From CAZOWW01 sp964583765 (GTDB lineage: Bacteria; Actinomycetota; Actinomycetes; Actinomycetales; Kineosporiaceae): a DNA stretch of 64,000 bases. A program made the position numbers and the translations under genes. Below, in pieces: positions 50,163 to 58,861 of the stretch; position 1 is the stretch's first letter, and every line of letters begins with the position of its first letter. Below the pieces are notes generated by a model, which did not search any database, was not told where the DNA came from, and worked only from the letters and a program-made list of their open reading frames with translations. The DNA lies in contig CAZOWW010000004.1 in assembly GCA_964583765.1 (NCBI GenBank), positions 1-64,000 of the forward strand, in the 5' to 3' direction.

Positions 50163-52208
50163 ATGCCGTCGGGCAGTGGCACGTCGCTGGAGGGGTCGGT
50201 GGCAGAGCGTTCGGTTCGCCAGGGTCGCCCGGACGGGTCCGGGGGTCGTGAACCCGAGGCGGAGCAGGATGCCTGGCTGGAGGCCCTCCTGACGGAGTCC
50301 GGGTTGGAGTCCCCCGCGGAGGACCGCCCCGTGATGCCCTCGCCTCGCTCGATGCCTGACTCGGGACCGCTGGCCACGGCTGTCCGGCCCCCCGCGGTCG
50401 CGGATGCGTCCGCCCCTGTCGAGCCCCGGGCACGGGTGGGGCGTTCGGCCCCGCTGCCCCCGCACCTGCGCACCCTGCTCAGCGCCCTGCCCCTCGTGCT
50501 CATGGTGGCGAGCGACTTCAAGCTCCGCACCCGGGACATCACCAGTTCCGTCAAGGGCGGAGCGGACCCCTTCGTCCTCCTCGAACTGGGGGTCTACGGC
50601 CTGGCCGGCCTGCTGTTGCTGACGATCTTCCCGGCCGGGCGGCGCTTCCGCCTCGTCTCCCTGCCGGCCCTGCTGGCCACCCTGTTCTTCGGCATGCTCA
50701 TGGTGTCGGCGCTCTACTCGCCGTTCCCGGTGATGGCCGTCGCCCGTGCGATCGAACTGGGCGTCTGGCTGCTCCTGGCGCTGACGATCGCCCGATTCGC
50801 CGACCGTGCCGACCTGCACCGGTTCGCCCACGGTTTCATCGTGGTGGTCACCGGCGCCGTGGTGCTCGGCAAGGTGTACCCCCAACCGCCCATGCACCTC
50901 CAGGTGGGGCGTTTCACCTGGTTGCGGGTGCATCCCGTGGTCGCGGGCATCTACCTGGGTCTGGCCGTCCTCCTCCTGGCCTGCTACCTGTACAAGCATG
51001 CGGTCCCGCGACCGGGTCCCCGCTGGCGCGGGTGGATCTACCTCGTCCTGCTCCTGGTGAACGGGGCTGCCCTGGAGCGGACCGGTACCCGCGGGGCGGC
51101 CATCGGTGCGGTGCTCGCGATCGCGGTCGCCCTCGCCCTGCTCGTCTCCCACCGGGGACGCCGGGACCTGGTCCTGTTCGCCACGCTCGGCATGGGTTTC
51201 GTGGGGATGTTCCTGAGCGGCAAGGTCTCGGACTTCCTGGCGCGGGGCGAGGACTCGCAGAAGCTGATGACCCTGAACTCGCGGACCGACCTGTGGTCCA
51301 TGGCCTGGCAGCAGGTGTTGAAGGAGCCGTGGTTCGGGCACGGGCTGTCCTCCTCGCGCGGTCTCTTCCTCGACCAGATCGGTCTCGGCGGGGGCCACAA
51401 CATCGTGGTGAACCTGCTCGTGGACCAGGGCTTCGTGGGCCTCGCCTTCTTCGTGCTGCTGTGCGCCGCGTTGTTCATCGAGTTCCGGCGGCTCGCGCGG
51501 GTGTCCGCGATCCGCACCGACGTGATCATGATTCACGCCGTGCTGATCTATCTGCTCGTGGACGGCATGACCACCGAGTACCTGGTGGCCCCGGATGACG
51601 TGGCCTCGGGCTGGTTGATCATGATCGTGGCCTGGTGCTACGTGCTCCAGGGGATCGTGCGGCGGGGTCCGCGCGGCGAGGCCGAGCTCCTGCTGGCCGG
51701 TCCGGTGGCGGGTCCCGCCGTCGGGTCCGGAGCGACGGTCCCCGAAGCGTCCGCGTCCTCCGGCGCGGCCTCCGTTCCGGCATCGGCCCCCGCTCCGGCG
51801 CCTGGTTCGGCTTCGGCACCTGGTCCGGCAGCTGCCTCTGCGGTGGGGGCGGTCGCTGCTCCGGCACGGGCACCCGGGCCGGCTGCCCGAGTGGGTGACG
51901 GTGCGGAGGCCGGGGCGTCCCTGTGGCCCGAGCCGATGCCCTCCGGGACCCCCCGGCGTTCCCGGTGGGGGCGTCGGGGAGGCGATCGGCGGCGTCCGGA
52001 CCTCCCGTCGCGCCACGCCACGACCTCGACCGCACCGCGGTGGGTCGAGTTCGGCGGGTTCGGTTGGCGGGCGTCCCGGCACCAGGGCGGCCCCACGCGA
52101 GGGGCGGCTGCCGCGGAACCCGGCACGGAGACGGGCCCGAGCCTGTTCGAACGTCCCTCCGACCTCCCCACCGGCCTGCGCGGACCGGAGGAGCCGGGTC
52201 GCCGCTAG
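50163..52208 (+). CDS. Wzy/O-antigen ligase-like polysaccharide polymerase
   Basis: A membrane protein of about 681 aa. About 100 disordered residues precede ten or more spans from LLSALPLVLMVASDF onward. The large outer loop of the O-antigen ligase domain contains RTGTRGAAIGAVLAI, LNSRTDLWSMAWQQVLKEPWFGHG and GGGHNIVVNLLVDQGFVGL, the usual Wzy_C signature region. A 180-residue Ala/Pro-rich, then basic, cytosolic tail ends the protein. ATG 50163 is preferred; TTG 50112 in the same frame is also possible. It would polymerise or ligate the flipped repeat units, with the Wzz-like protein setting length. Confidence 0.85.
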   Translation: MPSGSGTSLEGSVAERSVRQGRPDGSGGREPEAEQDAWLEALLTESGLESPAEDRPVMPSPRSMPDSGPLATAVRPPAVADASAPVEPRARVGRSAPLPPHLRTLLSALPLVLMVASDFKLRTRDITSSVKGGADPFVLLELGVYGLAGLLLLTIFPAGRRFRLVSLPALLATLFFGMLMVSALYSPFPVMAVARAIELGVWLLLALTIARFADRADLHRFAHGFIVVVTGAVVLGKVYPQPPMHLQVGRFTWLRVHPVVAGIYLGLAVLLLACYLYKHAVPRPGPRWRGWIYLVLLLVNGAALERTGTRGAAIGAVLAIAVALALLVSHRGRRDLVLFATLGMGFVGMFLSGKVSDFLARGEDSQKLMTLNSRTDLWSMAWQQVLKEPWFGHGLSSSRGLFLDQIGLGGGHNIVVNLLVDQGFVGLAFFVLLCAALFIEFRRLARVSAIRTDVIMIHAVLIYLLVDGMTTEYLVAPDDVASGWLIMIVAWCYVLQGIVRRGPRGEAELLLAGPVAGPAVGSGATVPEASASSGAASVPASAPAPAPGSASAPGPAAASAVGAVAAPARAPGPAARVGDGAEAGASLWPEPMPSGTPRRSRWGRRGGDRRRPDLPSRHATTSTAPRWVEFGGFGWRASRHQGGPTRGAAAAEPGTETGPSLFERPSDLPTGLRGPEEPGRR

Positions 52209-52453
52209 GCGCACGCTGCGGCACGCGTCACCGGGCGACGACTGGGGGCGACCGGACGCAGAGCTGGTCAGCCTCCGGTGGGACCGTGACCGTGACCGCG
52301 CGGTGCCCGCGTTCCGAGGGCCGGCCTCGCCGCCGCCGGGGCCCACTCGAATCCCCTGGTGATCTCGACGAGATCGCCGACGTCGCCTGGTATCACCGCT
52401 ACCAGCGGCCCGATACCCTGAGCCTCCACCCCACGCGAGAGGCGATCCGGATC

Positions 52454-53032
52454 ATGAGCAAGGTGGCGCCGATCCACCTCCCCCTGACGGTCGTCGAGCC
52501 TCCCCAGCGAATGCCCGGCAGCTGCGCCCGACACGGTCGGCCGGCCACGACGTGGCGGAAGACGAGCTTTTTCCCCTGGTGGTCGGCCAGGTCGTGGGGC
52601 CTCGTCTTCCCCGGCATAACGGCGGCGTCGGAGATCCTCGCCCTGAGCCAGCGTCAGGTGGACGTCCAGGCCTGGCCGTTCTGCGAGAAGTGCCTGTCCC
52701 TGCGGCACCGGAGGCTGGCCTACGCGTACGGCGGGGGACCCGCATGCCTCCTGCTGTCCGTCGCGGCCTTCGCTTCCCGTCCCGCCAGCCTGATCGGCAT
52801 CGCCGGACTGATCGGCGTGCTGGCCGTCACCCCGGTCATGGTGAGCGCGTTCGGGACGGCTGCGCGGTGGCCGAGCGTGGTCCGCGGCCGGATCACCCGC
52901 GGGGGGACCCTGCTGACCATCAGAAAGCCGGCGCCCGAATTCGTCGCCTCCCTGCCCTCGGGGACGCCCCGCCCGGCGCGAACCGTCCCCGAGCCCGCTC
53001 CCCTTCCCGGGGAGGACCCGTCCCGCCGGTGA
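52454..53032 (+). CDS. Small membrane protein with paired Cys motifs
   Basis: A 192-aa protein. The N-terminal part has CARHGRPAT and, 55 residues later, WPFCEKCLSLR, so a CxxH and a CxxC could together bind a metal. Two hydrophobic segments follow (ACLLLSVAAFA and LIGIAGLIGVLAVTPVMVSAF). The CARHGRP/WPFCxxC pair is familiar from small actinobacterial proteins of unknown role. ATG 52454 is chosen at the start of the conserved part; the frame is open for 177 codons upstream but that stretch overlaps the polymerase gene. The function is unknown. Confidence 0.65.
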   Translation: MSKVAPIHLPLTVVEPPQRMPGSCARHGRPATTWRKTSFFPWWSARSWGLVFPGITAASEILALSQRQVDVQAWPFCEKCLSLRHRRLAYAYGGGPACLLLSVAAFASRPASLIGIAGLIGVLAVTPVMVSAFGTAARWPSVVRGRITRGGTLLTIRKPAPEFVASLPSGTPRPARTVPEPAPLPGEDPSRR

Positions 53033-53053
53033 ACGTGCCCGCTGCGGCACAGT

Positions 53054-53899
53054 GTGCGCATGGAGTCCCCCGATCTTCCTGACGCCGAGCTCGCGGCCGC
53101 CCCCAACCGGACCGAGGGCCCCGAGCGGAGGGCCGCCGAGGGAACAGTTGGGATCTTCGCGGGCCTGGCGGACGTCTACGACGACGTCCTGCCGTTCTTC
53201 GCGACCTGTGGACGCCGGTTCGCCGAGTGGCTCGCGCCCACGCCTGGGACCCGGTGGGTGGATCTCGGGGCAGGTCGTGGGGCCGTCTCCGGACCGGTGG
53301 CCGCCCGCGGGGCCCAGGTCCTCGCGACCGACGCGGCCCCGGCGATGCTGCGTCGGCTGCGGTGCGAGCATCCCGGGATCGGAGTCGCGGTCATGGACGC
53401 GCGTTCCCTGGCGCTCGCTCCCGGCAGCGCGGACGCGGTCACGGCCGCCTTCCTGATCCACCTCGTCGACGGACCGGAGCGCGTGCTCGCCGAGGCGGTA
53501 CGGGTCCTGCGCCCGGGGGGAGTGCTCGCCCTGGCCGGGTTCGAGCCTTCGGCGGACGGACCGGCGTGGCAGAGGTGCAGCGAGCTGCTGCGGGACTTCT
53601 GGCAGTACGCCCGCCCGGGGGCACGCCCGCCGTGGCGGCCGGTCGATCCGGACGCCCTGCTGCGCGACGCCGGACTGGGCACCCCCGAGGTGGACGTGTT
53701 CACCGTCCACCTGCCCTTCGAGGAGCCGGACCTGTTCTGGCAGTGGATGTCCACGCAGGGCCAGCGCGTGCTGGTGGAGGCTCTGCCGGAGAACCGCCGA
53801 CGGGAACTGCGCGCGCTGCTGCACGCCGAGGTGTCGGCCATGAACCCGCGCGAGTACCAGCGGGGGGTGGCCTTCCGGCGGGTGCGCACACCGGACTGA
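53054..53899 (+). CDS. Class I SAM-dependent methyltransferase
   Basis: A 281-aa protein with methyltransferase motif I WVDLGAGRGAVSGPVAARG near residue 68, an acidic residue after strand 2 (LATDAAP), motif III-like DAVTAAFLIHLVDGPERVLAEAVRVLRPGGVL and a variable C-terminal part with FWQWMSTQGQR. The fold resembles UbiE/ArsM-type small-molecule methyltransferases. The substrate is unknown. GTG 53054 or ATG 53060 is the start. The stop codon lies in a 27-bp unit that is duplicated downstream. Confidence 0.85.
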   Translation: MRMESPDLPDAELAAAPNRTEGPERRAAEGTVGIFAGLADVYDDVLPFFATCGRRFAEWLAPTPGTRWVDLGAGRGAVSGPVAARGAQVLATDAAPAMLRRLRCEHPGIGVAVMDARSLALAPGSADAVTAAFLIHLVDGPERVLAEAVRVLRPGGVLALAGFEPSADGPAWQRCSELLRDFWQYARPGARPPWRPVDPDALLRDAGLGTPEVDVFTVHLPFEEPDLFWQWMSTQGQRVLVEALPENRRRELRALLHAEVSAMNPREYQRGVAFRRVRTPD

Positions 53900-53952
53900 T
53901 CCGCGGAGGACGGCGGCCCTCGGAGACCGGACTGATCCCCGGAGGTCGGCGG
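53890..53952 (+). repeat. 27-bp duplication across the methyltransferase stop codon
   Basis: The unit beginning accggactgatcc occurs at 53890-53916 and, with two changes, at 53926-53952. Both copies hold the TGA; the 36-bp period is a multiple of three. Confidence 0.85.
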
Positions 53953-54033
53953 CAACCCGGGCACGGGGGTGACATCACGAGCCGGGAAGGCTCGCGCCCT
54001 GCCCTCCTGCCCGAAGGCCGGTCACCCCACGAG

Positions 54034-54074
54034 CCGGAAGGCCCGGACCGCACGAGGCGGTCCGGGCCTTCCGG
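54034..54074. terminator. Very strong bidirectional terminator
   Basis: Eighteen bases (54034-54051) pair without mismatch with 54057-54074 around an ACGAG loop. It lies between the convergent methyltransferase and PKD-protein genes, 13 bp from the latter's stop. Confidence 0.9.
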
Positions 54075-54087
54075 GACGGTGCAGGGC

Positions 54088-57000
54088 TCAGAGCGTGGTG
54101 CGGGCGCTGAACCCGGTGAACAGCACGTCCACGGGGACGTTGGTGTTCGCGGAGTTGGTGTACGTGCCGAGGCCGGTGCTGCCCGGGTTCTGCAGGCCTG
54201 CGGTGGCATCGGTGGTGTCGATCGTCCAGGCGGCCGGCTCGGTGCCGGTGGCTGCCCAGACCTTGGCCCGGAGCACCGTGGGTGCGGTACCCGTGACCTG
54301 CAACTTGATCCGCAGCGGCTGCCCTGCGGTGGCGACCAGGCCGCTGATCGTCTTCTCGGAGCCGACCACGGTGTCGCTGCCGGAGGCGTTGCGGAGCACG
54401 ACCGCCAGGCGCACGGAGCCGTCACCGAACACCCGCACCCGCGCCCGGTAGCTGTTGTTCTCGTCGATCCGCCGGCCCGCCAGGTAGAGGTAGACCTGCT
54501 GGCTCGCCGAGGGCAGCTTCGACACCGCGGCGTCCACCTGCACCAACGCATCGGTCTGGGCGGTGTTCGGCAACCAGGCCGTCCGCGTCGAGCCCGCGGT
54601 GGAGAGGGTGGCCTTGGCCGTGCCGCCGCTGACCGAGTAGTAGGACGCGGTGTAGAGCGTGGACCAGGCGCCGCCGATGTCCGCGGTGCCCCAGCCACCG
54701 GACGCGGTCCGGTTGAAGGTGTCGCGGGCGAAGGTGCGGGTGGCGGTCACCTGCTGGTTGACCACACTGGACATCGTGTTGGTGTCGGTGACGGTGAGCG
54801 TGACCGTGAACGGGCCCTCGCTCGTGTACGTGTGCGTCGCGGTGACCCCGGTGCCGGTGGTGCCGTCCCCGAAGTCCCAGGCGTAGGAGCTGATCGCCCC
54901 GCCGCCCGCGGTGGTGCCGGTGGCGTCGAACGCGCAGGCCATCAGGGTGCACGAGGGCAGGAACGTCGCCGTGGGGCCCTGCAGGGCAATCGTCTTGTCC
55001 TGCGTGGTCTGGGCCGTGGCGCCGCCGTCGTCCGTGACCGTCAGCGTGATCGTGTAGGTGCCGTCCGCGGCGTACGTGTGCGACGTGGTGGCTCCGGTGT
55101 CGGTGGTGCCGTCCCCGAAGTCCCAGGCGTACGAGGTGATCGTGCCGTCGGAGGAGCTGGACGCCGAGGCGTCGACGGTGCACACCCGGCTGGCGCACGA
55201 GGCGCTGAACGCCGCCGTGGGAACAGCCTTGGCCACGGTCACCTGTTGCGTGGTCTGGGCCGTGGCGCCGCCGTCGTCCGTGGCGGTGAGGGTGATGGTG
55301 TAGGTGCCGTCCGCCGCGTACGTGTGGTGGGCGGTGGCTCCGGTGTCGGTGGTGCCGTCCCCGAAGTCCCAGGTGTAGCCGGCCACGGTGCCGTCGGGGT
55401 CCGAGGACGCCGAGCCGTCCACCGCGCAGCGGCGTCCGGTGCACGAGGCGGTGAAGGACGGCACCGGCGGCTGGTCGTTCGCCACGACCAGCTGGGCCGA
55501 GCTCCCGGTCTTGCCGAGGTCGTCGGTCACGGTGAGCGTGATCGTGTGCGACCCGTCCGCCGCGTACTTGTGGCTGGCGGTGGCCCCGGCGGCGGTGGTG
55601 CCGTCCCCGAAGTCCCAGGTGTAGCCGGCCACCGTGCCGTCCGGGTCCGAGGACGCCGAACCGTCCACCGTGCAGGTGCGCGAGGTGCAGGACGCCGTGA
55701 ACGCGGCGACCGGAGCGAGGTCGAGCGGGGACACGGCCTTGCGCAGGCTCGCCGTGGCGCTCTCGGAGTCGGTGACCGTCAGGGTCACCTGGTAGGTGCC
55801 GTCCGCCGCGTAGCTGTGGCTGGCGGTGGCCCCGGTGGCCGTGGCCCCGTCCCCGAAGCTCCAGGCGTACCCGGCGAGCGGGGCGTCCGCATCCGCGGAG
55901 GCGGTGCCGTCGAAGGTGCAGGTGCGGGCCGTGCAGGTCGCGGTGAACGACGCGACGGGCAGGCGGTTCACCCGGGCCGCGTAGTGGCTCGCGACCTGGG
56001 CCGCGGTGAGCGGGCTCGGGTAGACGCTGACCTGGTCGATCGTGCCGTTGAGGTACCCGCTGCTCGGCGCCGAGGGCCAGCCGCCCACGCTGTCGCCGCC
56101 GACCCGCCAGTAGCCCTCGAAGTACTGGCCCACCGTGGCCGTGGCGTCGGTGCCGATCAGGTTGCCGTCCACGTAGAAGGCCAGCCCGTTCGGGCCGAGG
56201 GTACCGACCGCCTGGTGCCACTTGCCGTCGTTGTACGAGGCGGTCGAGGTGATCGCGTGGACCGCGCCGTGGGCGTAGGACCCGAACACGGCCTTGCCGG
56301 CGTTGGTGAGGTAGATGTGCCGGTCGTAGCTGCCGCTGCTCCCGGTGGGTGCGCTGCCGAAGCCGACGATCTTGCCGCCGGACTTCGAGCTGGTGGAGAA
56401 CCACGCCTCGACGCTGAACACGTCCGGACCGAGCTGGGGCTGGCCGAGCACGGCATAGCTGTTCGTGTTGCCCGCGAACTTCGCCGCGCTGCCGGGCACG
56501 CCGGTGATCGCCCCGGTCTGGCCGAGGGTGACGTTGTAGAGGTTCACCGCGTTCGTGCCGAAGGTGTCGGTGGACGCCGACGTGCCGGCCGCCTCGTCGA
56601 AGGCGAGCAGGTTCGAGGCGCCGTCCGCCGCGATCTGGTCCACGTACCGGCCGAGCACGCTGGTGGCCGACACGGTCACCGGGCTGCTGGACGGCGACCC
56701 GGTCGCGTTGTTGTCGGAGTCGATGGCCCGCAGCCGGTAGGTGTGGCTGGAGCCGGGGTCGAGTCCGGTGTCCGTGTACGACAGCGAGGGCAGGTTGTAG
56801 AAGCTGGACGTCGCGGAGACCGTGCCGATCGGCGTGGTCCCGCCGTCCCGGAAGACCTGGTAGGTGACCGGGCTGCCCATGGCGTCCCGGTCGAAGGTGG
56901 CCTGCCAGGAGACCCGGACGGTGCCCTTCGACAGGGAGCGCACGGTCGGTGCGGGCAGCAGCGAGGCGACCGGGCCGGCCTTGCGCGGGGCCTGCGAGCG

Positions 57001-58365
57001 CAACTGGAAGCGGACGAGGCTCTGCTGGTCCTGGTCGTCGGCGCTGAGGAACTCCCCGCCCATGACCACGTAGCCGGAGGGGGAGGACTCGATCGCCCAG
57101 GGGCCGTTCTTCCAGTAGCTCGTGCTCGGGCCGCCGTCGGTGGTGTTGTACAGCGGCAGGATCTGCGGGATCGGCGTGCCGGCGTCGTTCGTGCCGACCG
57201 CGGCGGCCGTCTCGGTGACCATGCGGTTGTAGTACCGCGGGTTGCGCTCGGGCCAGCCGAAGGTCTTGGTGCAGTCGTGCGCGTGGTTCGCGCTGTAGAC
57301 CACACCGTTCAGCTCGGTGATCGACTGGGTGGCGCCGAGGCAGCCGTCGATCCAGTTGAGCGTGCCCGTGTCCACCTGGGCCGAGATGCGACCGTCGAAG
57401 ATGCCCGAGCCTTCGCCGTCGGCGGCGATGAACACGGTGTTCCCCCGCACGGAGAAGTCGGTCACCCACGAGCGGTTGGTCGTCGCGCCAGGGGCCCCGG
57501 GGAGCAGCCCGGTGGCCGCCCAGGGGGCGAGCGTGCCGTCCGCGGTGTAGATGGACGCCAGCCCGTGGAGGTTGACGCCGTTGACGTAGTCGAACTGCCC
57601 GCCGATGAGCAGGCGGGAGCCGTCCGCGGAGATGTCGGTCGCCCAGACCTCCCGGTCGGCCGTGGGCTGGAACGAGTCGATGAGCTGGCCCTTGAGGTCG
57701 ACCTCCGCGACGCGCGTGCGCGCGATCGAGTTCACCGAGGTGAAGTTGCCGACCAGGAACACAGCGCTGCTGGTCACGGCGAGGCCGCGCACCCGCGAGC
57801 TCGCGGCGGGCTTGAAGCTCGTGTCGAGGCTGTTGTCCGCGGTGTTGAACGCGGCGACGCGGTACCGGTTCAGGCCGTCCACCTGCGTGAAGTCACCGGC
57901 GACGTAGACCTTCTTGCCGTCCGGTGAGGGCACGATGCGGAAGACGTCGGCGCAGACCCACTGATTGGTCACGCCGGTGCCCTGGCAGAACGGTCCGGGG
58001 TTCGTCGTGCTCGTGAACGGCGGCGAGCTGAAGGTGTGGCTGAACGGCAGCAGGGCCCCGGTCGTCAGGTCGAATGCGAGCATGTTGCTGCGCGTGACCT
58101 CGTTGGTGCCGGCCGCGGAGCCGGACGGGCGCGCCGTCGTGAACAGGCCGCCCGCGTAGACGGTGTTCCCCACGATGGCGATGGAGTACACGGTGCCATT
58201 GGTCTGTGGCGTGGGAAGGACGTCGGCGGTGATGGTCTCCGGCAGCGACGTGTCGGCGGCAGCGGGCGTGGATGCGGCGGCAGGCACGAGCGCCGCGGCG
58301 ACGAGGGCGGCCGCCACCACCCCCCGCAGCCGGGAGGACCGATGGGTCCAGGCGTTTGCGAGCAA
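54088..58365 (-). CDS. Giant exported beta-propeller / FN3 / LamG / PKD protein with shared C-terminal domain
   Basis: A secreted protein of about 1425 aa. A signal peptide (VVAAALVAAALVPAAAS) is followed by delta-60-like propeller repeats to about 465 (VYVAGDFTQVDGLNRYRVAAFN, VFLVGNFTSVNSIARTRVAEVD). Then come a fibronectin type III domain (about 470-570), a LamG/concanavalin-like domain (about 575-795; DVFSVEAWFS, WHQAVGTLG), and five PKD domains (about 800-1210), four with an exact WDFGDGTT and one with WSFGDGAT, each with a cysteine pair. The last 210 residues begin DTFNRTASGGWG and match the N-terminal domain of the beta-helix protein upstream. TTG 58365 after GGGGAGAG is preferred to TTG 58380. 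It probably binds surface glycans. Confidence 0.9.
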   Translation of the reverse strand: MLANAWTHRSSRLRGVVAAALVAAALVPAAASTPAAADTSLPETITADVLPTPQTNGTVYSIAIVGNTVYAGGLFTTARPSGSAAGTNEVTRSNMLAFDLTTGALLPFSHTFSSPPFTSTTNPGPFCQGTGVTNQWVCADVFRIVPSPDGKKVYVAGDFTQVDGLNRYRVAAFNTADNSLDTSFKPAASSRVRGLAVTSSAVFLVGNFTSVNSIARTRVAEVDLKGQLIDSFQPTADREVWATDISADGSRLLIGGQFDYVNGVNLHGLASIYTADGTLAPWAATGLLPGAPGATTNRSWVTDFSVRGNTVFIAADGEGSGIFDGRISAQVDTGTLNWIDGCLGATQSITELNGVVYSANHAHDCTKTFGWPERNPRYYNRMVTETAAAVGTNDAGTPIPQILPLYNTTDGGPSTSYWKNGPWAIESSPSGYVVMGGEFLSADDQDQQSLVRFQLRSQAPRKAGPVASLLPAPTVRSLSKGTVRVSWQATFDRDAMGSPVTYQVFRDGGTTPIGTVSATSSFYNLPSLSYTDTGLDPGSSHTYRLRAIDSDNNATGSPSSSPVTVSATSVLGRYVDQIAADGASNLLAFDEAAGTSASTDTFGTNAVNLYNVTLGQTGAITGVPGSAAKFAGNTNSYAVLGQPQLGPDVFSVEAWFSTSSKSGGKIVGFGSAPTGSSGSYDRHIYLTNAGKAVFGSYAHGAVHAITSTASYNDGKWHQAVGTLGPNGLAFYVDGNLIGTDATATVGQYFEGYWRVGGDSVGGWPSAPSSGYLNGTIDQVSVYPSPLTAAQVASHYAARVNRLPVASFTATCTARTCTFDGTASADADAPLAGYAWSFGDGATATGATASHSYAADGTYQVTLTVTDSESATASLRKAVSPLDLAPVAAFTASCTSRTCTVDGSASSDPDGTVAGYTWDFGDGTTAAGATASHKYAADGSHTITLTVTDDLGKTGSSAQLVVANDQPPVPSFTASCTGRRCAVDGSASSDPDGTVAGYTWDFGDGTTDTGATAHHTYAADGTYTITLTATDDGGATAQTTQQVTVAKAVPTAAFSASCASRVCTVDASASSSSDGTITSYAWDFGDGTTDTGATTSHTYAADGTYTITLTVTDDGGATAQTTQDKTIALQGPTATFLPSCTLMACAFDATGTTAGGGAISSYAWDFGDGTTGTGVTATHTYTSEGPFTVTLTVTDTNTMSSVVNQQVTATRTFARDTFNRTASGGWGTADIGGAWSTLYTASYYSVSGGTAKATLSTAGSTRTAWLPNTAQTDALVQVDAAVSKLPSASQQVYLYLAGRRIDENNSYRARVRVFGDGSVRLAVVLRNASGSDTVVGSEKTISGLVATAGQPLRIKLQVTGTAPTVLRAKVWAATGTEPAAWTIDTTDATAGLQNPGSTGLGTYTNSANTNVPVDVLFTGFSARTTL

Positions 58366-58745
58366 GATCGCTCTCCCCAAGAAGCAAGAATGTGGCCACT
58401 CTGAGATGGACGAGCATCACCGTAAGTCCGTCCGGCCCTGGTCACGCGGGGTTTCGATAACTTGCACACGACCGGCGTGGCGCGCCCCCTCCGATCGGAG
58501 GAGGAGCGTCGCTCAAGGTCACAACACCTTACGGATTGCGCTGGTCAGGGCCACAGGGAGTACACAGGAGGGGAACGGGGACGGGGAGGGCTCGCGGTCC
58601 GAACGGAGAATCGGATTGGGCGGGATTGTACGGAGCGTGGGCGAGACGACCCAGCGTGTCCGGGACGCCGAGGCGTCGGTGCACCGTCTCACCGGCAGGG
58701 CGTCTGCCGGTCGCCGGGCGACGTCGGGAGCGCGTGGACAGCGGT

Positions 58746-58783
58746 GCGGGCGGGCACCGGGTCATCGCCCGGCGCCCGCCCGC
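58746..58783 (-). terminator. Terminator after the second beta-helix gene
   Basis: Sixteen bases at 58746-58761 pair with 58768-58783 with one mismatch, around the six-base loop TCATCG. Confidence 0.7.
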
Positions 58784-58810
58784 GGGTGCCTGTCGTGTTC
58801 GGGACTCGCT

Positions 58811-58850
58811 GTGCTGCCCGGTCCTCAGCCGTGCTGTCCGGTCCGCTGCG
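58811..58850. repeat. 20-bp degenerate tandem repeat
   Basis: Units start at 58811 and 58831 (GTGCTG-C/T-CCGGTCC core) with a partial third at 58851. The array lies just downstream of the beta-helix stop. Confidence 0.6.
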
Positions 58851-58861
58851 CTGTCCGAACC

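Larger units (their letters stand above)
58366..58861 (-). other. Intergenic region upstream of the PKD-protein gene
   Basis: This 496-bp stretch has no credible gene. It holds a strong terminator (58746-58783) and a 20-bp repeat (58811-58850) behind the beta-helix gene, and presumably the promoter of the PKD-protein gene. Confidence 0.5.

Noticed and set aside
53227..57927. 1566-residue open frame on the plus strand
   Set aside because: It is antisense to the PKD-domain protein and overlaps the methyltransferase. Its composition is the Arg/Gly/Val bias of a shadow frame in high-GC DNA and it has no domain.
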